From contig BMQD01000018.1 of the NCBI GenBank assembly GCA_014647935.1, forward strand, positions 62,001 through 126,000: 64,000 nucleotides of DNA, written 5' to 3'. Shown piece after piece: positions 7,893-16,514 of this stretch (position 1 is the stretch's first letter; each line of letters opens with the position of its first letter). This DNA comes from Planomonospora parontospora. GTDB taxonomy: Bacteria; Actinomycetota; Actinomycetes; Streptosporangiales; Streptosporangiaceae. The notes below the pieces were generated by a model that was given only the letters and a program-made list of their open reading frames with translations, had not been told where the DNA came from and ran no database searches. Both the position numbers and the translations under genes were made by a program.

Positions 7893-8924
7893 TCATCGCG
7901 GGGCGCTCGACCTGCAGGCCGATCTGGTACGGCGGTGCGGGCAGCGGCCGTCGCCGAGGTCGAGGTCGAATCCGTCGGCGGCCAGCTCGGTCAGGAAGGC
8001 GGCGGGATCCACGAGCTGCTCGACGTGGTGGGCGCCGGCCGGCAGGCCGGGCAGGCGGCCGATGAGCAGGGCGGCCATCCGCCCGGTGGCGCGGCTCTGC
8101 CGCCGTCCGCTGAAGGACGCCTGGACTTCGCCGCAGCGCACCGTCACGGCGAAGCCGTCATCACCGACACGGACCGCACCGAGAGCGGCCGGCAGCAGTC
8201 GGCGGACCCGGGGACGGCGCAGCAGGCGGGCGACGGCCGGCCTCCCGGCCACCGACAGCAGCCGGGTGAGCAGGCGAGAGTCCAGGCACAATCCGGTACG
8301 GGCCGCGCCCAACCCGAGGGTGGCGGGCAGGGTGTACTGGTCGGAGAACGGGAAGCGGTGCACGGTGCGCTCGCCGTACGGCTCCGGGAACCGCATCGTC
8401 CACGAGCCGTCCAACCGCCCGAGCCCGTCCAGCGTCCAGGCGAGCGCGGCGGGTCCGTGCGCCTCACCCGAGCCGAGCAACGCGCCGATGAACAGGCCGT
8501 CCGCCGCCGAGTGCTCGGCGCAGAAACGTGCCAGCAGGTTGGTGACACCGGGGATGAGGCCGACGCTGAGCGCGAGGGTGGCGCCGTGTTCCCTGGCCGC
8601 CCCGTCCAGTCGCTGCAGGCCGGTGAGCAGCGGGTGGGAGGCCGTCACGTCCACGTAGCCGATGCCGCGCTCCACGCAGGCGCGGGCGACGCGGACGTTG
8701 TCGGTCTCCGCGCACATGAGAACGGTGTCGGCTCCGTCCAACGCCCGGGACAGATCGGCCGGGTCTGCGGCGTCCACGCGCACCGTCGTGGTCCCCGGGA
8801 TGGGCGCGGTCTTGCCCGGGTTGCGCCCGGCTACGACGACGTTCGTGCCGGGACGGCCGACGAGCGCGGCGGCGGCCTCGCGGCCGACCGCGCCGTAGCC
8901 GCCCAAGATGAGGACGGTGTTCAT
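7893..8924 (-). CDS. Saccharopine dehydrogenase-like NAD(P)-binding protein
   Basis: This 343-residue protein has a Rossmann start MNTVLILGGYGAVGREA with the GxGxxG-like GGYGAVG, then VVVAGRNP, DTVLMCAET, and GIGYVDVTAS. These are the hallmarks of saccharopine dehydrogenase-like reductases. The C-terminal half has little conservation that I recognise, so lysine metabolism should not be assumed. Many such proteins act on lipid or polyketide intermediates. Its ATG overlaps the stop codon of the upstream MFS remnant in an ATGA arrangement, so the two were once a coupled operon under the divergent TetR regulator. Confidence 0.75.
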   Translation of the reverse strand: MNTVLILGGYGAVGREAAAALVGRPGTNVVVAGRNPGKTAPIPGTTTVRVDAADPADLSRALDGADTVLMCAETDNVRVARACVERGIGYVDVTASHPLLTGLQRLDGAAREHGATLALSVGLIPGVTNLLARFCAEHSAADGLFIGALLGSGEAHGPAALAWTLDGLGRLDGSWTMRFPEPYGERTVHRFPFSDQYTLPATLGLGAARTGLCLDSRLLTRLLSVAGRPAVARLLRRPRVRRLLPAALGAVRVGDDGFAVTVRCGEVQASFSGRRQSRATGRMAALLIGRLPGLPAGAHHVEQLVDPAAFLTELAADGFDLDLGDGRCPHRRTRSACRSSAPR

Positions 8925-9223
8925 CGGCGGTGCGCTCCCTGCGGTTGCGGCGGGGCGGTGGCCGGGTCGGCGTCGGGGCGGGTGAACATGACGAGGGTGC
9001 ACACGGCCCCGAGGACCGCCAGGCCGGCGGCGATGGCGAAGCCGGCCCTGAGGCCGTCGGCGACGTCTCCTGACGAGCCGGTCCACGCGGCCGCGGCCGG
9101 CAGCACGCCGGTCAGGCCGAGCGCGGCGCCCACCCGCGCATTGGCCACGGTGCCCGGGCGCACCTCGCGCTCGGCCAGCAGCAGTGCCGTGAGTCCACCC
9201 GGGCCCCATGTTTTTATAGTCAT
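8921..9223 (-). pseudogene. C-terminal remnant of an MFS exporter
   Basis: This frame encodes only about 100 residues, matching the end of a drug-type MFS transporter. A loop with PGTVANARVGAALGLTGV is followed by one hydrophobic segment (GFAIAAGLAVLGAVCTLVMF) and a polar tail. The ten or more preceding helices are missing. The ATG at 9223 comes from sequence fused at the operator region, so the deletion joined the promoter directly to the 3' end of the transporter. The ATGA overlap with the dehydrogenase gene is preserved, so the stub may still serve to couple its translation. Confidence 0.6.
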
Positions 9224-9238
9224 ACTACAAGAATGTTT

Positions 9239-9255
9239 CTATAGTGACGCTATAG
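9239..9255. promoter_or_regulatory. Putative TetR operator, CTATAG-N5-CTATAG
   Basis: CTATAG, itself a palindrome, occurs twice separated by TGACG, giving a symmetric 17-bp site between the divergent MFS/dehydrogenase operon and the tetR gene. The right copy provides TATAGT (9251-9256), a -10 element 6 nt before the tetR GTG at 9263. A bound dimer would cover the tetR promoter. A third related TATAGT lies near 9215-9220. Confidence 0.6.
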
Positions 9256-9262
9256 TCAAGTC

Positions 9263-9934
9263 GTGAGCGAAACACGACGACACCGAGCCGGCCGCGCACC
9301 CGCGAAGGAGGACGGGCGCACGGCGCGGGCCCGATCCACCCGCGCCCGCATCACCGCCGCCGCCACCGACCTGTTCACCACGGCGGGCTACACCACCACG
9401 AGCATCGCCGCCATCGCCGACAAGGCCGGGGTGAGCGAGCAGACCGTCTACTACGCCTTCGGCACCAAACGGGCCATCCTCACCACGGCCCTCGACCTGG
9501 CCATCGCCGGCGACGACGAGCCCATCCCCACTCTGGAACGCCCCTGGGTCCGCGACGCGCTCGCCGACCCCGATCCGCTCCGGCAGCTGCGCCGCCAGGT
9601 CGCCGGCGCCGGAGACATCTACCTGCGTGCCGCGCCCCTGCTCGACGTCGTGCGCAGCGCCGCCACCACCGATCCCGACCTCGCCGAGGTCTGGACCGTC
9701 AACCTCCGGCAACGGCTCACCGTCCAGCGCGTCTTCGCCGACGCCCTGGCCCGCAAGGCGGCCCTGCGCGACGGGCTCACAGCCGAGGCCGCCGCCGACA
9801 TCGCCCTGGCGCTGCTCTCACCGGAGACCTACAACCTGCTCGTCAACGACCGCGGATGGACCCATCAGCGGTGGCACGACTGGGCCGCCGACGCGCTCGC
9901 ACGCCTGCTCGCCACGCCGGACCTCCACGCCTGA
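9263..9934 (+). CDS. TetR family transcriptional regulator
   Basis: The product is 223 residues. The N-terminal helix-turn-helix (about residues 25-75) is canonical: ITAAATDLFTTAGYTTTSIA, then ADKAGVSEQTVYYAFGTK. The C-terminal ligand domain is variable. It is divergent from the dehydrogenase/MFS-remnant operon with only 39 bp between starts and with a symmetric site in the gap, the normal layout of a local efflux repressor. The GTG start lies 6 nt after TATAGT, so it is probably leaderless. Its exporter partner is now broken. Confidence 0.9.
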   Translation: MSETRRHRAGRAPAKEDGRTARARSTRARITAAATDLFTTAGYTTTSIAAIADKAGVSEQTVYYAFGTKRAILTTALDLAIAGDDEPIPTLERPWVRDALADPDPLRQLRRQVAGAGDIYLRAAPLLDVVRSAATTDPDLAEVWTVNLRQRLTVQRVFADALARKAALRDGLTAEAAADIALALLSPETYNLLVNDRGWTHQRWHDWAADALARLLATPDLHA

Positions 9935-10090
9935 ACCCCGCTCCGCCGAACCCGGGAAAGCCACGCTCCATGCCCGACGTGCGTGTTCCTCCGAGGAAGG
10001 CGTCATGGAACGACACCCCGATCGCACCCGCGTCCGTCTCGCGCCGAGGTCCAGACACCACCGAGGCCGTTCCGGCGGAGCAGTGCCCAG

Positions 10091-10180
10091 GTCGGCGGCC
10101 AGTTCCGCGGCGCTCGCGAGTTCGGGGGCGCTCGCAAGGTCGGCGGCGAGTTCGGGGGCGCTCGCAAGGTCGGCGGCCAG
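10091..10180. repeat. 30-bp direct repeats
   Basis: Two nearly identical 30-bp units (10121-10150 and 10151-10180, beginning TTCGGGGGCGCTCGCAAGG) are preceded by a more diverged third copy at 10091-10120. The length is a multiple of three. On the minus strand they would read as an alanine-rich LASAPELAAD repeat fused to the transposase stub, but no supported gene contains them. Confidence 0.8.
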
Positions 10181-10198
10181 TGCCCCGCGGCCGGCCGC

Positions 10199-10267
10199 GG
10201 ACAGTTCCAGCGGCGCCCATTCGGCGTCGGTGAGACCGGTCAGGTAGGGGCGTCGGGGATCGGGCAT
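10199..10267 (-). pseudogene. N-terminal stub of an IS5-like transposase
   Basis: The minus strand from ATG 10267 begins with about 21 residues including YLTGLTDAEWAPLE, the characteristic start of IS5-family DDE transposases. It then dissolves into the alanine-rich repeats. The catalytic domain and inverted repeats are not present, so only the first codons of an insertion sequence remain. Confidence 0.55.
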
Positions 10268-10350
10268 GAGAGCCTCCCCCGCCCGGCAACGCACACCCGC
10301 AGGCAGCTGAACAGCGACGCGAACGCCAACTTTTCAGACACCCTCTACTT

Positions 10351-10383
10351 GACCTGGACGGATGAATTTTCGGCACCCGCAGT
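10351..10383. repeat. 33-bp dispersed repeat, left copy
   Basis: This segment and 11411-11443 match at about 26 of 33 positions in direct orientation; the core is GGATG(A/T)ATTTTCGGCA. The two copies flank the DUF6461-like gene at 10416-11018. They may be the ends of a transferred segment or debris of a duplicated gene end. Confidence 0.5.
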
Positions 10384-10415
10384 GCTGGAGAAACTCGTTC
10401 ACGCGTTCATCGACG

Positions 10416-11018
10416 TCATGCTTCCTGTGGAACGTGGTACAGGGTTCGCGTTGACGCGAACCAGGCACGGTCGATGAACCGGCCGGTGATCCGTCCTGCC
10501 ATGCACAAGTAGCGGTCAAAGGTTTCAGCGTCGCTGATTTCGCCGATGAGCTCCAGCCCGCTCGCGTGCGCCTCGAACTCGGGGACCTCCATCCATCCCC
10601 CGGGGGAGGAAGGAGGGAATATATCTCCACAGTATTCCCTGTCATAGGTGTACAGCAGTTTGCCGGGATCGGCCTCTTCCACATAATAGGCTTCGAGTAC
10701 GCGTTTTCCGTCTGCGCTCAGCGCCTCTATCAGATGTGGCGGCACCGTCACACCGCTGACCGTGAGGATGGCCGACCAGCCGGCCGAGTGCTCTCCCACC
10801 CAGACGATGAGTTTCTTCGGGTCGTCATCGTATGATTGCATGGCTGTCTGAAAGTCACACAACGTGCCGTCTCGGGGATCGACGCCCAGCCGTCGGGCGA
10901 TCTCGTTTCCATCTTCCGTGTCCGCCCATTGGCAGCTGAACCAGGATTCCAGTCCGTGTTCGGCCAGTAGATCCCACTGGCTTTCCTCAGGAAGGGCGCG
11001 ATCGGGTTTCTGCATCAT
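10416..11018 (-). CDS. DUF6461-like hypothetical protein
   Basis: This soluble, acidic protein of about 200 residues starts at the double ATG at 11018, which has GAGGCC just upstream. It has conserved-looking W/C-rich starts (ESWFSCQWAD), RRLGVDP, VWVGEHSAGW and an AYYVEEADPGKLLYTYDREY core. The same order (Cys/Trp region, GW motif, aromatic DxY core) recurs in the protein at 15385-15948, so they are probably distant relatives. I place both in the actinobacterial DUF6461 group on pattern memory. The function is unknown. Such small solo genes in mobile regions are sometimes immunity-like, but nothing here proves it. Confidence 0.55.
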   Translation of the reverse strand: MMQKPDRALPEESQWDLLAEHGLESWFSCQWADTEDGNEIARRLGVDPRDGTLCDFQTAMQSYDDDPKKLIVWVGEHSAGWSAILTVSGVTVPPHLIEALSADGKRVLEAYYVEEADPGKLLYTYDREYCGDIFPPSSPGGWMEVPEFEAHASGLELIGEISDAETFDRYLCMAGRITGRFIDRAWFASTRTLYHVPQEA

Positions 11019-11500
11019 TGGCCTCTTGTTGGTTGGTCTGCGGACAGCGGGGTGCCGACCGTATATGACTAACGCCCTGTACCGTTTCAAGAGTCATCGC
11101 AAGGTGCTCGACCTGTAGATCGATCCGAGGCGGCGGTACAGGCAAGGTCGGTTCTTGTCCCAGTCCGTCTCCTGTATCTGATCATGATTCGCTTGTTCGG
11201 CCGGCTGGTGGAAGCCCTCCGCTTACACGACAACTGCGCCCGGGGCAGGCGGGATCCTCCGGACGGAGGCCGCGAGCCGGTCAGCCGACGCGGAGCCAGC
11301 CCTCGGTGTCGCGATCTGTACCGCGCGCGGATGCGGACTCCTCCGCAGTCGCGATGCCGACGGGAAGCCGGGCGCGGATCCGCTCGACCGCCCCCTGGAT
11401 GAGGCCGTATGAGCTGCGCGGATGTATTTTCGGCAGGCGCACTCTTGACCATTCCCCGCCAACGGTCGGCGGAGGTACCCCACTTCGATGGAATGCCAGG
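11019..11500. other. Gene-poor stretch in the accessory strip
   Basis: No credible gene is seen. The stretch holds the right copy of the 33-bp dispersed repeat (11411-11443) and a short CCGCC/GGCGG inverted repeat around 11457-11474 that could end transcription of the broken kinase gene to its right. Confidence 0.5.
11411..11443. repeat. 33-bp dispersed repeat, right copy
   Basis: This is the direct-orientation partner of 10351-10383, with about seven mismatches. The pair encloses about 1.06 kb containing one complete gene. Confidence 0.5.
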
Positions 11501-11946
11501 TCAAGCTCGGTGTGATGAGTTTCGGTGCGGTACGGGTGAGCTGCCGTTGGTGAGCCCGGTGTCGGCCAGCATGCGCTGGGGGGTTTCCTCCAGTGAGCTG
11601 TCCGGGCCGATGATCTGCTCGCAGCCGTCGTCGAGCAGGTCCAGTGGGCGGAACCATTCCCGCATCTCGGTCTCGCCGTAGGCGGAGGCCTGGGGCTTGG
11701 CAGCGTGCCGTCACAGGGTCTCGGCGAAGGGCACATCCAGGTAATAGCAGTGACTGGAGCCCAGATGATCGGCGCGTAGCGTCTGCAACATCGCGCCGTA
11801 CCGGTCGGCGTACAGGATGCCCTCCAGGACGACGTGGTAACCGCTGTCCAGCGCGTAGCGGACGACCACGTCGATCAATCCGATGTTGGTCGCCCCGGGC
11901 AGGTCCCGCTCCCTCAAGATGTCGCGGCGGATGACGATCCGCATGT
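11501..11946 (-). pseudogene. P-loop kinase-like protein, truncated and with an in-frame stop
   Basis: The minus strand reads IRRDILRERDLPGATNIGLI, then ALDSGYHVVLEGILYADRYG, YYLDVPFAETL, an in-frame TGA, and continues in the same frame with RHAAKPQASAYGETEMREWF and GCEQIIGPDSSLEET. This is the body of a small actinobacterial P-loop kinase. The normal residue at the stop is Arg, so CGA to TGA is the likely change. The N-terminus carrying the Walker A loop is also absent; upstream sequence is unrelated and proline-rich. Two independent lesions make this a dead gene. Confidence 0.65.
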
Positions 11947-12087
11947 CGCCCTCGGGCTCGGCGGGATCGGGCGGCCTGCTGGCCCGCGGTGCGGTCCCCA
12001 ACAGGGCGAAGATTTCGGCAGGGTATTGAGCGGCTTGTGGAGAACCTCATCTCCCGGCGACCTACAGGCAGGTCCGATGCGACCGTC

Positions 12088-14754
12088 TCACGCCGGGCTG
12101 ATCGTTTGCAGGAGGCCACGTGCCTCCTCGGCCGGGCGGCTGCGGCCCTTGCGCGCGGCCAGTTCGGCCAGCCCTGGGACATCGGCCCGCGCTCCGGCGA
12201 GGGCGGCGGCTTTGACCGCGACCGCAAGCACATCGGCAAGACCGGTGGCGGGCCGGTCTCCGGCCGCGGGCAGCAGGGCCGGAAGCGCGCGGGCCAGCAT
12301 CGCCCACGTTTCGGTGTGCGCACCGGACAGCGTGAGTTCCTCCAGCGCCGGCGTGATCCGGTTGAGTTTCACGGCGTCCAGGCGGAACAGCTGCTCCAGT
12401 GCCCGCCCGAGATCGTCTGCGGGCAGTTCCCCGCGTGCGGCGAGGATCTTCGCCGCGTCGGTCGCCTGCGCCCGGAGGGCGGGCAGTTTATGCCCCATGC
12501 CCAGGACGATCGCGCTCGCGGTCGACGCTCCGATCGGGCCCTCGCCCCGGACCAGAGCGGGCAGCACGTCCACCTGGGCGTGGCCGTAGCGGATGTCCAC
12601 GGCGAAACACTCCAGCACGTGCGCGGCGATCACTTCCCGATGGGATGGCATGATGGCCGGCCACCACACCATCTGGTCCGAATGGCCCGCGAACCACTCC
12701 TTCGGCTCGAGGGTGCACAGATCGCGGATGGGCTCCGGCAGGTCCTGCGCCGGTGCCATGCGGGCGTGGAGCTCGGTGACGAGGGCGTAGTTCTGATATC
12801 CGCCCAGGTTGCGCATCATGCTCGCCGGGCCGTACGTCATGATTGGGTCGGTCAGCCCGCCGCTGCGCAGCCACGCCGTCAGCTGCTTGCCCGCTGCCGA
12901 CGTGAGCTTCTCGGCACGTGCGAGTGCCGCGGGATCGATGTCTCGGGGCAGGCGGAGCAGGGCTTGGCAGAAGTCGAGGGGCAGCGGTTCGTTGTCACCG
13001 AGGCGTTCCAGTCGGCCGACCAGCGTGTCGGCGTCGAGGTGCCCGGTGGGAGCGGTCGGCGTGGACAGCAGCAGCGGAATGGTTCGGCCGGCCTCGAATA
13101 GGGCGATGACCTCCCGGAACCGGTCCCGGACGAACCAGTCGAGCACGGTTTTGTAGGGAGGGTTCTTCGCGAGGTATTCGTCGATCCGGCGGGAGAGCCC
13201 GGCACTGGACGAGGGCGACATGACAGCGAACGCACAGAGGGTCAGCAACGAGTAAGGGTCGTAGGAGGTACGGCTGTCAGCGTAGAACGAGTAGGCGTAG
13301 TCGAAGTTCCCCCATCTCTCCCGCCACGGTGACCGCAGAGCCTCGGCGGTGGCGGCGTGGTCGCGGTGGGTCAGCCCGACCAGTGCGGACAGGATCCGCT
13401 CGTACCGCATAGGCCCGTACGTCCAGTCCAAAGAGAGCAGCTCATCGGCCAGTTCCGTCGCCGAGCCGATCGGCGGCGGCAGGTCGGGGAGCGGAGCCAC
13501 CGGCGGCAGGGATCCGGCCACCGGGGCCTGCGACGGCATCGGCTCGACTTCACCGAAGACGTCGGCGATCCGGCCGAGCGGCTCCGGCGGAAGGACCGCT
13601 GCCGCCTCCCGTACCACGTCCCTGGCCGCCTGGCTCGCGTGCGGTGCAAACTTGAGCGCCAGCCGTACTGCTCGGTCACGCAAGGCCGGGGTGTCCTGGA
13701 TGAAGATCTGTGCGAGCGCCGCGAGCGAGCTGTCGGCGCGTTCCGGCGCCGCCTGGGTGATCCACCGTAGCGCGGCCGTGACGTGCTTCTTCTCCGGCCG
13801 GAACGCCAGAGCGTAGACCGCCTCGGCGAACAGGTCGTCGTCGAGCCCCGTCGCCTCATCGACGCGGCGGAGTTCGTCGGTGGCCAGCTGCGCGAGCTGG
13901 GAGGTGGCGATCGGAAGCACCCGGACCAGATCCACGATCGGAAGCTCGGCGAGCGTCGGTTGCAGTTCCTGCCACAGGATCACGAATCCTCCGGCATCTT
14001 CCGCCCCGCTGCTGAGGAACCGGGCGGCGCATCCGTCCAGCAGCATCTGCCGGTCCACTCGCCCTTCGGCCGCCAGGTCGGCCAGCGCACCGATGATCGA
14101 AGGAAGTCGACTCCCGGTGTTCCGCACCCAGTCGTACGCCAGGGCATGAGCGACGTCCGCCGCACGGAACAGCCGGGGCACCATGACGTCCAAGAGCGGA
14201 TGATCGCGGACCACCTGGATCTCCGCACCTGACCAGAGTCTGTGGTGCAGGTCCCAGACCCAACCTGCCACGAAGGCATCGTTCTCGGGAGGCTGGATCC
14301 CTGTCTCGATCACCAGGCTCGCCGCCAGCTCCCAGCCAGGTTCGCCCTGCGACCGCGACTCGGCTCCGCGCCCGCCTGGGCGAAGCCCGGCGACCAGCCG
14401 GTGGGCCAGGTCCCGCCGCCATTCTTCCTTCCGGTCGCGGAGCAGTCGCGAAATGAGTTCGGCGTTCGCCCTCGGCGAGGGCACGGTACGGAACTCCCGG
14501 CGATTGAGCCACGCCGCCACCTGCGCGGCTCCGGGCAGGCAGGCCGTGCCCACGACGCGGAACGCCTCGGCCTGATTCATGACCTCCCAGCGGGACCGAG
14601 TGCCGCTACGCAGTCGCTCGGTCAGGTATTTCGGCAGGTGCGTGGCCACCGCCTTACGAGCCGATACGTCAAGCTCTGCCACGAATGCCCGCAACTCGGC
14701 GGTGCTGCCGGTCTCAGCCTCGATCCGTTGCCGGATCTCATCCCACGGATTCAC
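12088..14754 (-). CDS. Large DUF6493-like helical-repeat protein
   Basis: This is an 888-residue soluble protein with no signal peptide or membrane span. It is rich in Leu/Ala helices spaced like HEAT-type repeats (for example LLDGCAARFLSSG, LWQELQPTLAELP, RDRAVRLALKFAPHASQAAR). A proline-rich linker near residue 410 (PPVAPLPDLPPPIGS) separates two halves. It resembles actinobacterial DUF6493 proteins, which often neighbour SWIM zinc-finger and MoxR/VWA genes, but none of those partners is present here. Start GTG at 14754 has GGGAG upstream. It is the largest intact gene in the accessory strip. Function unknown. Confidence 0.6.
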   Translation of the reverse strand: MNPWDEIRQRIEAETGSTAELRAFVAELDVSARKAVATHLPKYLTERLRSGTRSRWEVMNQAEAFRVVGTACLPGAAQVAAWLNRREFRTVPSPRANAELISRLLRDRKEEWRRDLAHRLVAGLRPGGRGAESRSQGEPGWELAASLVIETGIQPPENDAFVAGWVWDLHHRLWSGAEIQVVRDHPLLDVMVPRLFRAADVAHALAYDWVRNTGSRLPSIIGALADLAAEGRVDRQMLLDGCAARFLSSGAEDAGGFVILWQELQPTLAELPIVDLVRVLPIATSQLAQLATDELRRVDEATGLDDDLFAEAVYALAFRPEKKHVTAALRWITQAAPERADSSLAALAQIFIQDTPALRDRAVRLALKFAPHASQAARDVVREAAAVLPPEPLGRIADVFGEVEPMPSQAPVAGSLPPVAPLPDLPPPIGSATELADELLSLDWTYGPMRYERILSALVGLTHRDHAATAEALRSPWRERWGNFDYAYSFYADSRTSYDPYSLLTLCAFAVMSPSSSAGLSRRIDEYLAKNPPYKTVLDWFVRDRFREVIALFEAGRTIPLLLSTPTAPTGHLDADTLVGRLERLGDNEPLPLDFCQALLRLPRDIDPAALARAEKLTSAAGKQLTAWLRSGGLTDPIMTYGPASMMRNLGGYQNYALVTELHARMAPAQDLPEPIRDLCTLEPKEWFAGHSDQMVWWPAIMPSHREVIAAHVLECFAVDIRYGHAQVDVLPALVRGEGPIGASTASAIVLGMGHKLPALRAQATDAAKILAARGELPADDLGRALEQLFRLDAVKLNRITPALEELTLSGAHTETWAMLARALPALLPAAGDRPATGLADVLAVAVKAAALAGARADVPGLAELAARKGRSRPAEEARGLLQTISPA

Positions 14755-15063
14755 GCCCGCACTCCCACCGGGGTCGCCTGCATCGGCAGGTCGCCGGGGA
14801 ACTGCGGACGGTTCACCAGGCCTTGCCGGGTCATCCTGGCCGACGTGGAGAGTTTCGGATGACCCGATGGAAGACCGACCTCGGAGGATCGGGGATGGGA
14901 GTACACCGGCACCGCATCAGACATGCGTGGCACGCTATCGATCAACACCGACAAACCGGACCACGTCCGGCGAAGAGAGGTAGAGGTCTTCGGAGTGCTT
15001 CGGACTGGCTGGATTCTGGGCGGACCGCTCTGACGTACGTGGGAGGACTTCCGCTCGCCGTTC
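14755..15063. other. Intergenic stretch upstream of the DUF6493-like gene
   Basis: This should hold the promoter of the leftward 888-residue gene. I see no complete gene or clear palindrome. The right end merges into the integrase remnant. Confidence 0.4.
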
Positions 15064-15330
15064 CTTGCGGAAGCAGCCGAGCGGACAGGCCGGGACCTGC
15101 TCACGGTCGATGTGCATGTGCTGCGCCGTCATGAACGTGCGCAGCGGGCCGAGTGCGCACGTGCCGACCGGTGCTGGGACGAAGCGGGATACGTCTTCAC
15201 CCGCCACGACGGTGCTCCGGTGGCGCCGGACTATCTCACCGCTCGGTTCCGGAGGCCGGCGGATACCAGCGGGCTGCCGCCGGTGCGGCTGCACGATATT
15301 TCGACCCGGCGATTGGCCGGATGCTCTGGC
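15064..15330 (+). pseudogene. Tyrosine integrase fragment (internal part)
   Basis: A plus-strand frame reads LAEAAERTGRDLLTVDVHVL, then GYVFTRHDGAPVAPDYLTAR and GLPPVRLHD. This is the segment of a phage-type tyrosine recombinase that leads into the HxLRH catalytic box. The box itself is lost (HDISTRRLAG in place of HDLRHGAAT) and no catalytic Tyr follows. The N-terminus is also missing. It differs in type from the fragment at 16965-17105, so at least two integrative elements have decayed here. Confidence 0.7.
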
Positions 15331-15384
15331 CAGATGCATCGGGAGCATTCCGCATATGTGCCGGATCTTCATCCGAGCGGGTCT

Positions 15385-15948
15385 TCACCGATAGGGCTCA
15401 AGGTGGTCGGTGGACCCGATCAGGGCAGGGCCACCATAACGAGCGGCAGGCAGGTGAACACCCGTGGCGCGTTCGGCGAGGGCAAGAGCCCGTGAGATCG
15501 GGTCATCGGGAAATTCGAGCGGGTCGCCGTCGTTCAGGCCGAGGTCCTCAACCTCAGCGCGGAGCCGGTCAGGATCAGATCCCTCCCGGAGGGAGTAGGA
15601 GTACAGATCGAACGTGGTGACCAACTGACCATCGACACAGTAGGCGAAGTCCTTCCTCTTGATGGTCGCGATGACTGCGGCGGCGGATGTACCCGCAGAC
15701 AGCCGGCCGGCCATGTCGTAGATGATCCCCGCCCAGCCGCACTCGATCAGGACGGTCCCCCCACGAGCGGCATAGGCCGCGACGCCGAATCCGGAATCCT
15801 CCAGAGGACCGGGAGCGACGCCGATCCGCCGCAGTGCCTCTTGAGGGGACAAGCCCTGTACGAAAGTGGCGTAGAGCCAGGTCTCGTCAACGCCGTCGGT
15901 GAATTCCCGGTAGAGCCATTCGTAAGTCGCTGCCGTTGCACCACTCAT
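15385..15948 (-). CDS. DUF6461-like hypothetical protein
   Basis: The product is about 187 residues from the ATG at 15948, which has GGAGG at the right distance; an ATG 6 nt upstream is too close to that site. Features are YEWLYREFTDG, TFVQGLSPQEALRRIGV, VLIECGWAGI, a KRKDFAYCVDGQLVTTFDLY core and a C-terminal helix. The GLSP..AL.R.G and ECGWAG motifs are those I associate with DUF6461. It is soluble, and the function is unknown. Together with 10416-11018 it gives two members of one family within 5 kb of mobile-element debris. Confidence 0.65.
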   Translation of the reverse strand: MSGATAATYEWLYREFTDGVDETWLYATFVQGLSPQEALRRIGVAPGPLEDSGFGVAAYAARGGTVLIECGWAGIIYDMAGRLSAGTSAAAVIATIKRKDFAYCVDGQLVTTFDLYSYSLREGSDPDRLRAEVEDLGLNDGDPLEFPDDPISRALALAERATGVHLPAARYGGPALIGSTDHLEPYR

Positions 15949-16514
15949 CCCCATGCCCTCCTGAAGCCGTATCGCAGCGATCATGACAGAGAGAGCCGAT
16001 GAATCCGTTCGTGGTTCCTGCGCGGTCAGCTTGAGAAGTCTCTAGCGATCATGACCTCTGAGCTGGGGAAGCGCTGACCTGCGGGGGAGCGCTTCGATTC
16101 CCCCTGGTTCCCCGTGAGCCCCCTTTGATCACGCTTCTGACGGGCACACAACGGGCACGGAGGTAGCCTCGTCACGGGTGGTCTCCGGCATTGCGCCGCC
16201 CCTCCCCGCAGGGGTACGGCTCGGCGAGCTGAGCCGTAGGCGATCGGGCACGACGTCGGGACGCTGGATAGCACCGGAGACCATCCTCTTCCCGCACATT
16301 CCCGCCCGGACTGATCTTCCCGTCTGCCTCGTCCCACCCGAAGGGCAACGGGCCGGCGACGGAGAGGCAAGCCCGTCTTCGCGTGTCCCTTGCCGGCTGA
16401 TTTCCTCGATCATCGGATGCCACCGGTCACAGACGGGCTTGAGCCGGAGGAGTCGGTCTGCTGGGCTCCGCCTGGGACGTGGCAGGCGGGACGATCAGGC
16501 TCCACCTCAGCCGC
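15949..16514. other. 566-bp gene-poor stretch
   Basis: I see no gene with a ribosome site and recognisable product. The composition is less GC3-biased than in neighbouring genes. The short direct motif CGGGCAC occurs twice near 16142-16158. This is probably old integrative-element DNA plus the promoter of the gene at 15385-15948. Confidence 0.45.

Larger units (their letters stand above)
9935..10415. other. Gene-poor stretch with repeats and a transposase stub
   Basis: Nothing here looks like an intact gene. The stretch contains 30-bp direct repeats (10091-10180), the first codons of a transposase (10199-10267) and one copy of a 33-bp dispersed repeat (10351-10383). It marks the left edge of the accessory strip. 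Confidence 0.6.

Noticed and set aside
16129-16413. 94-codon minus-strand frame in the accessory strip
   Set aside because: No ribosome site, atypical composition and no recognisable domain.
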